64,000 nt of DNA from Megascapheus bottae (lineage: Eukaryota; Chordata; Mammalia; Rodentia; Geomyidae): contig JANJXV010000016.1 of NCBI GenBank assembly GCA_024803745.1, forward strand, positions 42,135,001 to 42,199,000, read 5' to 3'. The notes under the pieces are model-generated. The model had not been told where the DNA came from. It worked only from the letters and a program-made list of their open reading frames with translations, and ran no database searches. The translations under genes were made by a program, and so were the position numbers. This document shows, one piece after another, positions 24,311-37,480 of the stretch; the first letter of the stretch is position 1, and the number at the start of each line of letters is the position of its first letter.

Positions 24311-26035
24311 TGTACCATTGACTCCAAAAACTCCAAAAGCCCAAAGCTATTCTAAAATTTCTATGAGTGTTTGAAAATGGGTGGTCTCTCAGTTGTCTCT
24401 TCTTAATTTCTTAATACTCAGAATGAAGGGTTTGTCTCTCATTCTGCCAACCTCGGCTCATTTCCTCAGGCTGTCCTCATTCACATGCCAACATGTAAGC
24501 AGATGCACACACACGTTCACACACATGCACACATGGGTTTACACATGACACCCACGTATCTACATGCACAGATTTAGTACATACTTGCATCCTTACACAC
24601 ACAGAGACACACATGCACAGGCACCTATGCAAACACTCACAAAACCACTACACAGGAAATGGAAGTTGCCGAAGATAGAAGTGTGAGGCCCACGTGACCA
24701 ACGCCCCTTCAAGTGCTCTCTTCATGTCCCCATGCTCCTTCTTCCTCACTCTCCAGCCTCTAGACCCCATCTCTCTTTCTGTCTTCCTCCTGACTTGGTT
24801 AGAACTTCAAAATCTTCCTGACACACAGGCCTCCCCATGCCTTCAGGCTCAGCTTAGACCTGTTTTGCATTTCAAACCTTTCTAGAAGTTTAGCAGATCA
24901 AAAGGACTCTCTTGTAATATGATCTTAGAAAGTAGTTACAATTACAGGTTGCATTCATATTTGTCATTGCACATGGTAAAAATCAACTTGAGAAATATTT
25001 TTTTTCCGTGAGCAATGAAAGGTTTTGTAAAAGTATTGCTATGATTAGGTTTAAAAAAAAAAACAAAGTGAATTTATTTCTACTCCTTTTCTCACCCAGA
25101 ATATCTCACTTCACTTTGAATCGTCTTTTACTTTATTATATATATTTTAATACTCAGCTTCCCTGTCAATATACTCCAGCCATTATTCTCTAAGGAAATG
25201 TGACTTCCTGTGCATTTAATATTCTACATCTCTGAGTGATCGTACAGCTTTCTCAAACTTTATCCAGTCCTCGAAAGTTGACTAGGGGATTCTTTAGCTT
25301 TATTAAGGCTATGGAGGTCACAGAAGGAGTTTATCTGCAATGATGAGCCAGCGCTTACACTCAGATGTCCAAACAGATTCGAGCATTGCTTGTTGTGACT
25401 TCAGGTTGGTGGCTTCCTGGTGGCACCCCGAGAGCTCAGTCGGGGGTAGGGTCAGCTGGCCCATGAACGACAGATTGTTAAAGAATTTTGCCATCCAATC
25501 AGTAAGAGATTCATTTGCGAACATTATATAAACTTAAAGCTACAATATATATCTAATACAAGTATAATGAACACTCAAAACGTGCCATTTCCTGAATCAT
25601 TTCATTACTGCTGTCCTTCAGATGCTATGAGTGCGGTATGGGTATGGAGACGTCGTAATGTGGAGCCTCTCAAGGCAGCCAGGATCTTACTGGTCTTTGA
25701 TATTGGCTTATTCTATTGGAAGAAGTCAAGGTTAAATAACGACAAATGCTACAACGCATGGGCTCCTTGTCTTGATAATTTAAGAATGTTACTGGCAGTT
25801 TAAAATTTAACACATAGCTTTTAATTGATAAAAACTGTAAGAAAAAGAAATAAACTCCAAGGCATAACCTTCTAATATTCCAAAACTACCTACGACCTGC
25901 TTTGTTCTGAAGGTCATGCATGGCATGAGTGCAGTTCCAACTTGCCCATTTGTGGTTCTCATTACAGCGAGCTCTTACGCCCAGAGCTGGGCATTAGATG
26001 CTCGCCACAGCATCTTGGGATCAGGAGGTGAGACC
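24311..26035. other. No gene recognised
   Basis: Holds an interrupted CA-rich tract at about 24500-24640. Otherwise it is unique-looking. Confidence 0.5.
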
Positions 26036-26253
26036 TGGGGCTTGAACTCAGAACTCAGAGCGTGGGTTATTTCTGCACTGTTTATTACCTCGAGGCTAGC
26101 ATCCTTTCATTTGAACCACAGCTCCAGTTCTGTTTGTTTGTTTGTTTTTCATTTAGTTCATTGGAATAAGAGTTTCCTGGCTTCAAACCACCATCGTCAG
26201 ATCACAGGCTCCTGAGTAGCCAGGATTACAAGCATGAGCCGCCATACCTGGCA
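26036..26253 (-). mobile_element. Composite SINE (B1-like plus Geo-like arm), reverse
   Basis: The right-arm remnant gcttgaactcagaactcag comes first on the plus strand, then a (GTTT)n-rich linker, then the reversed B1-like arm (cctgagtagccaggattaca, catgagccgcc, cctggc). It is diverged. Confidence 0.7.
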
Positions 26254-28379
26254 TCCATTACCTACATCCCACTGGACATATCTTTCGTATATGGGACAAA
26301 AATCTAAAATTTACTGCAAATAGTACCAAAAGGAGGTCTAGACTTTTAAAAAGACCCTGTTATATTTTTTAAAAATTGTCAGTTCCTCAGATGTTGATAC
26401 TGATATTTTGTAACAAAGACAGTGATGCAAATATCTTGACCCAGCTTGAATCTGAATGACTCATCAAATGTCCATGTGCTGAAGAATCGGTCTTGAGATC
26501 TCCATTCAAGACTTCAGCCTACTTTGTAACCTCGTGGCTCACTTTCCTCTCTCTAGGCTTCCTGTCCTCCCTCAGTGGAGGCAGAATCCATTGTCAGGTA
26601 CATGATGTTGTGATTTTTTTTCCAGTTTGTGGTTTTCATGGCATTGTTTTGATAATATCCGCATACAATTGCATGGATTGTGCATTTGGTGTTATGCTGT
26701 GAAGAACCATCACTACATACAGTGTGTTTTAGGAACCTCTTTTGTCTTCTTGCTTTCAAGGAAGACCAGGGGAGGCCTTAGATGGGTTCTGAGCTCATTG
26801 TGGGCTCCTATGTGAGCAGCTGGAGCCCAGAAAACGTGGGTGCAGATGCTCCAATCTGAATGTATATGACAGAGGGAGACTGCAATGTTCTATTCTGAAG
26901 CTGGCTTTTCTCAGTGAATAGCAAATTGGGAATAAAAATGGGAAGGTGGTGCTGGGGATTAGGGAGTGAAGAACACAAAATGGGGGAGTGAAAAAAAAAA
27001 CTAGGGAAATATGACATGGTTGTCATGACTCAGGACCCATATGGAGTTCTCAGGGATGGATTTAAAGGGTGGTTTCTGTCATCATGGCTGTGTGGATTCC
27101 TTTAGTCTTGCATGCTCTAGGGATGGAGACAAGAAGGTACAGACTGGAACTCAGGATGTGCTGCTTCTTCCAAAGAGGTGTCGAGGAAGCAGAGCATGTG
27201 CACAGGTGAGGTGACTGCGGAGTGGAGGCAAGGGGGCAGTGGAACTTGAAGAACTGGGAGGTGGTTGATCTGGGCTACGGAGGTGTGAGCCGGAGCTGGG
27301 GAGTGATGGTCTAGAAGAAGTGTGATGCCAGGCCTGGTGTGCAGATGGCCCTGGGCGAATGGGAGCAGTAAAGTGCTCATGGCAAGATCACCAGAGCAAA
27401 GCATCTGAAATTGCTCACAGTTGAAAATCACCCAAATGTACAGTCAGACCAGTACACAGTTAAGTCAGGGAAACTTGGGGGCAGAGGAGCCATGAGTCAG
27501 GAACTAACACAGAAACAAAAACAAAACAGGGAAAAAGAGGCATGAAAAAACAAGCACACGACAGCAACAGAGGAATAACAACTGTTCCAGAGCTGCACAT
27601 GTGCGGCGAGGAGCACAGCCCAAGGTCGACAATCCACACCAAAGGGCAGGCAGGTGCGCCCCTCTGGGTCCAACAGCAACATAGCCTTGTCCCCAACAGC
27701 CAGCCACACAGCAGGCCTAGCTAGCAAAGCCCCTGGAGGCCTCAGAGGAGGGGATGAGAGCCGGGTGATCAAGGGCTGACTCTGGACAAGCCGAGGAAAC
27801 AGGGAATTTTACTGGTGATCTGGCTGCTGACAGACCAGGATTTCCAGGGTTTGTAGCTTAGAAGAAATGAGATAAAGAAAAGAAGTTGGTATCGGAGACT
27901 AACAACTTACTACTCGTTCCTAGAAAGTTAATTTTGTGTTAGTTGGTGAACGTAAACTCTTCATTCTAAAGCAGATCAATGGAAGAATAAATAAGGCAAG
28001 TAAAAGGAAAGAAGTCTTTAGTTAGATCACAGCACAGTTATTCTCAGCATCTTGGACCCAAATCTGGTATCTCCATGCTTTCCCAGGAGTTAGTGATATT
28101 ACTCACCCTATAATATGTATTGTTCTCCTCCACCACCTTCCCTCGGTGTGGCTGAATGGAGAATTTTGTTCTCCATCTCTTTTTTTAGATTTCAGAATGT
28201 GATCCTCCAGACACATACTTGACCCTGAACAAGAAGCAAGTGCACAATATCAGGCCTGTTTTTAGCCTGACGTATTTTATTTGATTGTACACGCCATTCA
28301 CAAATATTACCAAGAAGCCCCCACACAGCGCAGTGCCACAGGCACAGCACATCCTGAGCTGTCCCAGTGTTTGGGGTAC
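26254..28379. other. No gene recognised
   Basis: Unique-looking sequence. The overlapping open frames between 27.1 and 27.8 kb are on both strands and show no domain. Confidence 0.5.
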
Positions 28380-28615
28380 ATATTCAGATAGAGAGAGGGG
28401 TGGGGTGAGGGGGACAACACAGCCTAGAATTCAGTGAATAGCCTAGAAAAGTAAGAAAAATGATAAAGAGGGGAAAGATTGGGGGGGATAAGGGATGAAA
28501 GAGACAGGGACCAAGAAGCATTATATCCATGTACTTGTGTTGAATGACCAACTCCGTTCTATAGCTACTTAAAGATACCAATCATGGTGATGATAATAAT
28601 AAAACATAAGGTTAT
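28380..28615 (+). mobile_element. Possible L1 3' UTR fragment
   Basis: A G-rich tract (gggggggataagggatgaaa) followed by gaccaactccgttc, agctacttaaaga and aataataaaac resembles the tail near 50.4 kb and L1 3' ends as I remember them. The assignment is weak. Confidence 0.33.
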
Positions 28616-28886
28616 GAATGTCTCATACATCACAATGACCATTACAACAATACAACTACAATCAATACCACATCAATAATGTGCCACTTCCTGAGCTGGA
28701 CGAAAGGTGAACACTGCGGGCTTTGCCTCCTGCAACTTCCTACCGTTTGGAAAATTCATTGGAACTGTATTTTCAGAAACAAGTTTAAAGATGACTGCTT
28801 TCTGTACTAATGCAAAACTTTACGTCTAAACACCTCCACATCAAAATGAAATAAAGGTAATGTTTAGAATATTTTATTCTGGAATT

Positions 28887-28931
<45 letters not shown>
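28887..28931. repeat. (TAGA)n microsatellite
   Basis: Eleven uninterrupted TAGA-type units. Confidence 0.95.
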
Positions 28932-28932
<1 letters not shown>

Positions 28933-30210
28933 GGCAGATAAATATGTAGTTAACAGCTGAAATCATATTAGCAATTGTTCTTTTTAGATCTTTCCAGTAT
29001 TTTTACATATAATCTTATATTTAAATGATACCTCCCAGCTGTCTCAAATTAGTTTGATGATTATCTTAAATGCATATTTTGATGCACACAGTCAGTGAGA
29101 GAAACTTTTCTTTTTGGTGCCACTTGAGCTTGGGTGGCGTTTCACTGCACCAGTGTGCCATTCCACGAGGCCCTGGGAAGAAAACAAAGCCTTCTGCTTT
29201 TGTGACGTGTCAATCTGTAAGATGTCCATGCAGACCTGTGTTCTCCATGGGGTTTCCACCAGAGAGAACAGAGAACACAACTGCAGTGGCACCCCGGGCC
29301 CAGATGGCTTCCCCCTGCTTTATTAAAGGACCACTGTAGCCTGCAGGGGGCTCCAAGGGTGAGAGAGGCCACAGGGCCAACCGGGCCTCCCTTCGTTTCT
29401 CATACGTCCATCTTGCCACGGGGACACAGCTAAATTCACCACAAGTGATTTCAGTGGCACCCCACAAGTTGCATATTTAAAAATACATGGGCATAATTTG
29501 TTTTCTCGCTATGATGAACACTGCCCGTGGAATAATCCGTACTAGGAATGATATCATTATAGTGAATAAGTTGGCTCTGTAAAGTGAATAAAACACGACT
29601 GAAAATTCTGCCTCTGACCGTTGACTAGTGAGGAGCTACTGTGGTTTTGATGTAAGTTTCTTGTTTCTGGAAACAGCAATATAAAGGAGGAACAACTTTC
29701 TGTGGCTCATGATTTCAGAAAGTTCAATCACTTGTCACCTTGTTTGTGTTGGCTTCACAATCACCAACCTGTGAAGCCATAGGACCAGTTACACAATTGT
29801 TTTGTGTGACATTTTGAATATGTGTTCAATGCAAGTTGGTCATCATCTTGTTAGTTTGACCTCCAGGGCCAATGTCTGCTACTTCTCTTTCTCTGCTTTC
29901 CCCGTGCTGGCTCTGCCCCAGGCATTGTGGCCTCTTACTTGTTCCCCACAGAGCCTCCTCGTGGTGGAAGGCGTCTTCAGGGCCTTCCATGCACTCCCAC
30001 ACTCAGACCTTCATTCAAAACCTCCTCTCCCATAAGCACCCACGACCCCCTCACCCCTTATTTCCTTCCTCCATTCTTTTCCACCCTACCCTTCTAAGTC
30101 TCTTTAGAGAAATTATCTCTCTTGAAGAGTTACCAGCTTTACTTATACATATGTACTCTGTGCATTCTAGAAAACAAAATGTCACTTTTACTGGCTGCAA
30201 AATTCCAGTG
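28932..30210. other. No gene recognised
   Basis: Unique-looking sequence. Overlapping open frames between 29.07 and 29.47 kb occur on both strands without domains. Confidence 0.5.
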
Positions 30211-30228
30211 AGAAGTAGTCTGTTTGGA

Positions 30229-31336
30229 AATTAATCTCCAAAGAAACAACCATCCCAATAAAAGATGGGCCAAAGACTTAAAGAGAGTCTTCTCTGAAGA
30301 AGAAACAAAAATGGCCTATAGACACATGAAGAAATGCTCAACATCTCTGGTCATAAAAGAAATGCAAATCAAAACAACTCTAAGATTCCACCTCACTCCA
30401 GTTAGAATGGCCAGGATCAAGAAACCTAATAACAACAGATGCTGGAGGGGATGTGGCCAGGAAGGGACCACTACAACACTGTTGGTGGGAGTGCAAACTC
30501 GTTCAACCACTATGGAAAGCAGTATGGCAGTTCCCTAAACATAGAGCTCCCCTATGACCCAGCAATTCCACTACTTGGCATTTACCCAACAGTCCAGAAA
30601 CAAGGGCATACTAAAGCCACTAGCACAACAATGTTCATTGCAGCACTATTTACCATAGCAAAGATATGGAACCAACGCAGATGCCCCTCAGTTGATGAGT
30701 GGCTCAACAAGATGTGGTATTTGTACACAATGGAATTCTATGCTGCTGTCAGAAAGAATGACATTGCCCCATTTGTAAGGAAATGGAAAGACTTAGAAAA
30801 AACCGTATTAAGTGAAGTAAGTCAGACTCAAAGGAACATAGGCTCAATGGTCTCTCTCATTTGTCATAATCAGTAGAAACCTTGGGCTCTACTAGCAGGG
30901 ATATGCAATAGAGCAAAACCTACATAGGCCATATAGGATGACACTAAATGAAAGGACCTCCAGGATATGGAAACAAAAGCCATATAATGAATGATTGTTG
31001 TCCTTAATGTACTATGTTATCTCTCATCTCTTTTGCTGTCCCTTGGTTATCTCATATTGTTACAGTATTTCACCTTGTTATCTGATATATTGTATATAGG
31101 CCTATTTGGTTATTTGAAATCAGATAGGGAAGGGGGAAAAACAAGATGAGGAGTGGGGGTGGGGTAGGGAAATGGGGACCAAGACATGAGAAAGGGTATT
31201 GATGTTTGTGAAGTAGTAATATACCTTCTATCTGGTGAATATAATGTAACCCTTCTATTGATTACAATAAAAATATATGAAAAAAGTAAATATTGCAAAG
31301 TTGAAGAATAAATAAAAAGGTATAAACATTATAAAA
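30229..31336 (+). mobile_element. 5'-truncated L1 insertion (ORF2 C-terminus plus 3' UTR)
   Basis: The first ~640 bp encode the C-terminal end of L1 ORF2 protein. Recognisable pieces are the [10 protein letters not shown] region, the NNRCWRGCG zinc-like motif, ELPYDPAIPLLGIYP, MFIAALFTIAKIW and VDEWLNKMWYLYTMEFYAAV. They lie in two frames, so the copy is frameshifted and dead. About 400 bp of 3' UTR follows, with AATAAA near 31267 and an A-rich end. The flanks share AGAAGT..TCTGTTTGG at about 30211-30228 and 31337-31352, with a 2-bp difference, as expected for L1 target-primed insertion. Confidence 0.9.
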
Positions 31337-31352
31337 AGAAGTCTGTTTGGGA

Positions 31353-32624
31353 CATAGTAGATATGCAGTCCGTAGTTACTTGAAAATTGACTACAAAAAC
31401 CTTTAACTATTCTCAGTTTTCCTTTCATATTATTTATTTTTTATCCTTGTCATATTATTTCTCTATGTTATAACTATGCCTGCTTTGTTCTTACCTTTGC
31501 TTTTCTTTTAATCAGACAGAGCTTTTAAATTCAATATACTGCAGGTCAGAAACATGGCCATGAATTTTTCCACCACTGTTGCTGTCACTCTTCAGATGGG
31601 TCTATGTGGCCCGCTGGGCTGGCAATGAGGTACAGAGACAGTGGGGCAGCTCTGCTGACTTCTGCCAGCTGCTCTTCCCAAAGAATCACTGGAATAAAAG
31701 AAAGTAACGCTTTCCTTCCCACAAGGGTTCCCTTGTCTCATTTTAATTCATGAAATGTTAAGCGTTCTGCTTAAGCTGAATGCTTGATTTGTCAGCACTC
31801 TTCAGGAGACCCTCCCCACTCACAGGGGCTGCTGCGCTCTGGCCTTATTGGGTGAAAATGGAACCCAGCTGAAAGGGGAAAAACTAGACACATATTGGGG
31901 AACAATTACCATATAAATAGACATTAACTATCTAAGAGACTTCTCCAATGCAAAATAAGTGAAACAGGTCTTTTGGAGTGTTATTTCTGAGATTTCAAGT
32001 TGAAATGCTATTTCAACTCTCATTTATTTCTGCACTGGCACAGGAAGAAAATCGTAAAGGAGAGGTAAAAAGTGTTCAGCTGTCTATACGACAGTGCGAG
32101 TAGCTGTAGAGATACTCTTCAGTGACAGGTTGTAAAATGACAGACAATTTTAATATGGAAATCAAAGTAGATAATCATTGACCTTCACAGATACTGTGTG
32201 AATGTTTAACAAATTTGTACAGAATTACAAATACTCAAGGTTTTCATTTCCCTGTCCATTGTTTAGCTGTATAGAGGTGTTCCCTAAAATCAATTCTACA
32301 TAAGGTATTGATATTTTCAAGATAATAAAAGGTGGGAAGAAATAGTCTTTGGAGAGGAAGTTCTAATCGAAACTAAAATATTTACAGTGATTTGCTTTGC
32401 TTTTAATTTAACAGGTAGTTTGAGATACACTCTTCCTTTGCTCACCTAAGAAATTATTTAAAGTTGTTCCCACAATAAAATATTAGTCTAAGTTAAGGGG
32501 ATAGTTATTATAGTTATATGTTATCCTTTGCATGTAGGTGCTCATGTCAACTTTTCTGTAGCTTCCTGAAGATGCATGAAGGCGGCTTAGCTGGGAACAT
32601 AATTCGTGAAAAAGTCTGGGAAGT
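31353..32624. other. No gene recognised
   Basis: AT-rich unique-looking sequence without recognised features. Confidence 0.5.
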
Positions 32625-32870
32625 CACTGAGTGCCGGTGGCTCACGCCTGTCACGCCTGTAATCCTAGCTACTCACGAGGCCAAGGGTGAGGATCATGGT
32701 TCACAGCCAGCCCAGGCAGGAAAGTCTGTGAGATTCATCACCAATTAACTACCAGAAAAGAAGAAGTGGCTCAAAGTGGCGGAGTGCTAGACTCAAAAGC
32801 TCTGGAACAATATCTAGGTACTGAGTTCAAGCCCCCCCCCCGAAAATCCCAGAAATCAAAAAAACAAAAA
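32625..32870 (+). mobile_element. Composite SINE (B1-like plus Geo-like arm)
   Basis: The left arm (gccggtggctcacgcctg) carries a small internal duplication of tcacgcctg. The linker is gtgagattcatcaccaatta. The right arm ends gagttcaagccccccc, then an A-rich tail. Confidence 0.77.
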
Positions 32871-33789
32871 TAAAAACTGTGCTATGGCTGTAGCCGAGAC
32901 ACCTTTGAGGGTCTAAAAACTGGACGTATGTCCTGAGACGCCAAGTCTTATCCTTGACCGTAGCCCCACAACTACCGGATTGATAGATTCAAATTCCTTT
33001 TGAATAATTGAGAAATGGTGGAGAAGGACCTAGAATATCATGTGAATTCTTTACCAAAGCAGGGGAATATTCTTCCTACCATCTTCTGAAAGCTCAATTC
33101 AGGTTTTGGGAAGGAAGAGAACAAGTGAAATACGGGAAAGTCACAAGAAGAAAACCTCATTTAGGAAATGTCTTCTCCTGACTCCCCTTTATCTTACTGT
33201 CTACTTGTTTTAGTTTTGTTTTGAATTTATAAATAGTGAAGACCAAAGAAGAATATACATATTGAAGAGATTTAGATCAGGAAATTGGACTTGAAAACTT
33301 CTATTCGGTGGAGGGAAAAGTATATCAAGTTCCTATCTGATTTTTTAAGCAAAATTTCTTATGTGCTTAGACATTAAAGATTAACAAATATAAATGCGTA
33401 TCTACACACTATTCTTAGCAGTTTTGTAAGGATGATGAATTATATGTTTTAAGGGCTTTGCCATACCACTGGAGTTGACTACTCAAATCTTTTCTAGTGC
33501 TCTCATATTCTATTTTTGATCTCTCATTTTGACATAACACACGGGAGGCTGCTTTTCTTTCTAGCTATGACCTTACAGTAGTATTTGCATTCGCTGTGCA
33601 AACGTCCATGTGTTACCTATTGAAGCAACTTCGTAGTGCCATTATTCAAGAAGTTGAATGAGGTGAACATAGATAGAACTTTTCCCTTTTCCCCTTTTTT
33701 AAATGTAACAAATGCTGTTCCCCTTTCCCCCTCCCCCTTCCCCCTCCCTCTTCCCTCCTCCCCTTTTAGGAAAGGTGTCAGGAATTAGA
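32871..33789. other. No gene recognised; ends in polypyrimidine tract
   Basis: Unique-looking sequence, then a C/T-only stretch at about 33717-33766 just before the probable start of the GPBP1L1 retrocopy. Confidence 0.5.
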
Positions 33790-34017
33790 GTAGTTTAGGA
33801 TGAGTAATTGAGGGGACGGAGAAGGTGAGCTACACAAGGCGGGGCTTCTCTGTGCTGCTGACCAGGCCACTTAAAGCACCCTTTCAATGAGAAAAACCTC
33901 CTGGAAGATCCAGCTGGCAACTTAAGAGGTTCACAAAACAGGACCCCAGAGCTTACACCCTGGGATCCTGGCCATGAGGTTGGACCCCTCACCTTGTTGA
34001 AAAGACACTGGACCTAA

Positions 34018-35391
34018 ATGGCGCAGCATGACTTTGCTCCTGCTTGGCTAAATTTCTCCACACTACCGTCAGTGAGGTCACCTACAGCCACTTTTGAAAA
34101 GCAAAGTGAACATCTGTCCGAGGAGAAGGAAGACTTGGAGTGAGCTGACCTAGACACAACTCCTCTGATGGGTTTTTTAACAATGGACCTCTATGGACTC
34201 CGGGAGATTCCTGGCACCAGCCATCCCTGTTCTGCCATGATTCTGTGGACGCTGGTGTCTGGAATGGCAGGGAACCCTTCTTATTGGCATGGGCCTCCCG
34301 GGGTCATGCTGGCAGGAGCCAGCGTAGTGCAGGTAACACTGGAAACCATGGACACTGGATGGCAGCTTCCCCTCCCAGGAAGGCTGTGCCTTTCCAGAAA
34401 AGCCACCTACAGAAATGAGGGAAGAAAGAAGACAAGGTGGACACGTGGCAGTTTGAAGAGGAAGACTTCTTTGAATCCAGAAGCTGGCAAACAGAATGGA
34501 CTGTGCAGACCTGTTGGGACCCTTTCTGGAGTGTGGGGAAACCCACCTGGTGCCAAGCAACCCTCTGAGATGCTCCTCATCCAAAAAGAGTCCAAAGAGT
34601 CCTGCTGCTGCTTCCTCTGCTGCCTCACCGGGATCCCAACACGCACACGGGAGCCAAGCATCAACCCAGGGGTCTGTCAGAACCTGGTTCCTGAACCTGC
34701 ACCACCTCCTTCCAAGCCCAACCCATGGAAAGCGAACAGCCTGGAACACACATCTGGATCCCTTTCCTCTAGCCGGGACTCTGCTTTTACCATTCCAATC
34801 TCCATTACCAAACTGGTCGGGGCACACAGTTCTAAGCTCTCCCAACGAGATCCCTCCATGGAGACGAGCACCACTCGTCTGACCAAGCTGAGCCCTCGAA
34901 CCACTGACCACAGAGTGAGTTCCTGAAGACTCTAAGGATGGTTGGAACGGAGACTTCTCAGAGAACAGAGACTGTGACAAGCTGGAGGATTTGAGGATAA
35001 TAGCGCATCTGAGCCAAAGGAAACTGGAGAGAGAGGCTGTCGTCACAAGGGTCTTTCTCTCCCCATTGCAGAAGAAAGGGAGGGCCTCTCCCTCTCCCTG
35101 GAAGCAGAGCACAGATGATTGAAAGCTCTGGGGTGGCAGGAATATCCTGAAAATGGCTAGAGTTGTCTTCCTCTCACAGAAGATGAGCTCAAAGAATTCC
35201 ACATAAAGACTGAGCAGCTGAGAAGAAACGGCTTGGGGAAGAATGGCTACTGGCAGGGCCACAGGCCCAGCCTGTTCTCTCCTTGGAGAAAAGCTTATGA
35301 AGCAGAGTTTGAGGACTCAGGCACAGAAACAAGTAGCAGTGAAACATCAGATGATGATACCTGGAAACACGCATGCACCCATCCACGGTGA
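34018..35391 (+). pseudogene. GPBP1L1: Disabled GPBP1L1 coding region
   Basis: GPBP1L1 is a nuclear GC-rich promoter-binding-protein-like factor (474 residues in human, from memory). This copy opens ATG GCG CAG CAT GAC (MAQHD..PAWLNF) and soon hits an in-frame TGA at 34141-34143. Homology then continues in other frames: HNSSDGFFNNGPL, NPEAGKQN with CRP.GT.SGVW, PPPSKPNPWKAN, SGSLSSSRDSAF and RLTKL. It ends with LPLTEDELKEFH, TEQLRRNG and an acidic tail (GTETSSSETSDDD) before the original stop near 35389. Several frameshifts and stops separate the blocks. The C-terminal block identifies GPBP1L1 rather than GPBP1, whose equivalent segment differs. It cannot make a full-length protein. The 252-codon plus frame and 361-codon minus frame here are by-products of this sequence. 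Confidence 0.9.
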
Positions 35392-36094
35392 ATCTGACCC
35401 AGTAAACTCGGCTTGTGTGCGTAGGGAATGAATACACACAAGAAATTGTTCTTTTCCTTTTCTTATCTCGTTGAATGTGTTCTGCACAGGGAAATAATCA
35501 AATCCCAAAGAGAGAAGAATTGGCTTGCTTAGCTTTTGTTCTTGTTACGTGTTATCTGCCTGCGAGAGAGGTTTGCGTGGTGGAGATTTGTAAATGACAC
35601 ATATACAGAGCATATGAGGGGCGACGCACAAGTGGGAGCTGGCCACAGGCAGGCACCAAGAGGAGGAGATAGCAGTCTGTAGCCACAGCTTCTACTACCA
35701 GCCCTCGGGGCACTCACCCTGTGCTCAAGGAATCATTGTCAATGACAAAGTGACTATTAAAGTTTATAATTGTATTAAATTAATGCTAATAATTTGGATA
35801 TTTTATTTTATTTTTGGCTGCTCAGGTAACATTAGCCCCTTAACCAAGCATTTGTAGTTGTTTGTTTTGTTTTCTTTTGTTTCCATTTTGGGTACAGTTG
35901 TAAAGTACTTGGATTTAGGAAATGTTGTGTTATTCTTGTAGCCTTGATATTTAGGATATTAGGTGGATTGTAAAATTTCAATTTTTGTGAGATTTCAAAG
36001 ATTAAGATTATTTTGATAACATTATTTACAAATTTAAGAGGTGGTTATCACAAGTCTTGAGGGGAGGAACTAGTGCATAAAATAACTAACTTGG

Positions 36095-36100
36095 AATAAA
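36095..36100 (+). terminator. Fossil poly(A) signal of the retrocopy
   Basis: AATAAA lies about 15 bases before an A-rich remnant, marking the 3' end of the source mRNA. Confidence 0.75.
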
Positions 36101-36129
36101 TATTTTGCATCAGTAAAAAAAAATAAAAT

Positions 36130-36810
36130 CAAAACTATGAGGTTGACATAAACGTCATTTTTTTCTCTTTTATGTCTACTTTTTGTTGATTATGTTTCAT
36201 AACATATCAGTTCTGGCTTCCTTGTTGAAGGAACATATTAGTCCTTGTAATTAATTACATTCAAAATCCTTCCACACATAGGGAACAAGTAGTAACTCTT
36301 CAAGGAGCATATACAATGGCACTACAATCTGCAAGCTAACTTAGAGGAATTACACTATCATATCACATAATATCAGATACGTCTCTGAACTCAGTTACAC
36401 TCATTGCACTAACCTACATTTGAAATCACAAGGCTATTTGTGAATTATACATTGACTAATGTAATTGACAGACTTTAAACTTTATCCAAAACAGTGCTTC
36501 ACTTTACTTAATGTTCCTATAGTAATTATCATAAGGATTGACTGTGTTCTCAATACCCTAGAGTTTATAAATAGCTGCTAATAATCGTGGTTCACTAGTA
36601 AGGAGTAAATGTATGGCTTCTCATTTGCTACATGATCTCAGCCAAAGCAAGCATGGGAGCTGTGTTTCGGAACAAAAGTTACAGAATATGGGAGAATGGA
36701 AGGCACTTGGACTAGTACTCAGGTTTCTGGATGGATCGGCAGAAATAAAGCTTGTAACGGAAAATTTCAAAGTAAATTCGAGTATGGAAGAGAGTTCATT
36801 GTGTTGACAG
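36130..36810. other. No gene recognised
   Basis: AT-rich unique-looking sequence. Confidence 0.5.
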
Positions 36811-37005
36811 TTTTTTTTTTCAGTCCTAGGGCTTAAGCTCAGGGCCTGAACAATGTCCTTGAGCTTTCTCAAGGCTAGAGCTCTATCACTTGAGCCACAG
36901 CCCCATTTCCGGCTTTTTCTATGTATGTGGTACTGAGGAATCAAACCCAGGTCTTTCTTCATGCATGCTAAGCAAGCACTCTACCACTAGGCCAAACTCC
37001 CGGCC
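36811..37005 (-). mobile_element. IDL-Geo-type dimeric SINE
   Basis: T10 tail, right arm (cagtcctagggcttaagctc), reversed ID-like left arm (gaatcaaacccaggtc, aggccaaactcccggcc). The flanking duplication is not clear; ACAGT(G)..TTTT is shared at most. Confidence 0.87.
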
Positions 37006-37249
37006 CTACAGTGAGTTTTGTCTTGGACAGACATTGCAGATCTGCAGTATCTCAGAGACAGCCGGTGGAGGCATCCAGAGATGTGAGGGAGAGCTGGAAG
37101 CAAGGTCAAGGGATTAGCACACATAGGCCATGTTCTTAAGCATCCTTAGGTGAGAAAAGAGTGTATCGGGAGTCAAGGTTCTTAGTCCACTTGGCCCTCT
37201 AGGAGAAAACAGTGGGTAGTCAATTTTTTGAGCATATGTATATACAAGG

Positions 37250-37480
37250 ATTAGTGTTATATTAGGAGAAGTAAGCCAGAACCAAAGAAACATAGGTTTC
37301 ATTATAGGAATTAGAATGTTTGCATATAAAATCTACACTTAAACCCCAAGGATAGTAAATGGCAAAAAAATAATACTTGGACCTAAATTAAACAGGACTT
37401 GACACATTCCCACCGTGAGAACAAAGGAGGTATTCTTAGGAGAGGATCACAAGGGCACCAGAGTGATGGCTTGAGAGAAA
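37250..37480 (+). mobile_element. L1 3'-end fragment
   Basis: Starts in the very end of ORF2-like sequence (ggagaagtaagccagaacca, aagaaacatagg; compare the equivalent stretch of the L1 near 30.8 kb) and continues into 3' UTR-like sequence (cacttaaaccccaaggatag). The right limit is uncertain. Confidence 0.45.

Larger units (their letters stand above)
33790..36129 (+). pseudogene. GPBP1L1: Processed pseudogene of GPBP1L1 (whole retrocopy)
   Basis: Intronless copy of a vasculin-like 1 mRNA. It has a probable 5' UTR part (left limit uncertain), a disabled coding region at 34018-35391, a 3' UTR of about 720 bp, AATAAA at 36095-36100 and an A-rich remnant from about 36115. Lack of introns plus a poly(A) remnant indicate L1-mediated retroposition. 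I could not find the flanking duplication. Confidence 0.85.

Noticed and set aside
28887..28931. Possible CRISPR-like or satellite array
   Set aside because: It is a plain TAGA microsatellite with no spacers. No direct repeats with unique spacers were seen anywhere in the window.
34177..35262. 361-codon minus-strand open frame
   Set aside because: It is antisense to the GPBP1L1 retrocopy, whose plus-strand homology explains the region. The antisense translation has no recognisable domain.
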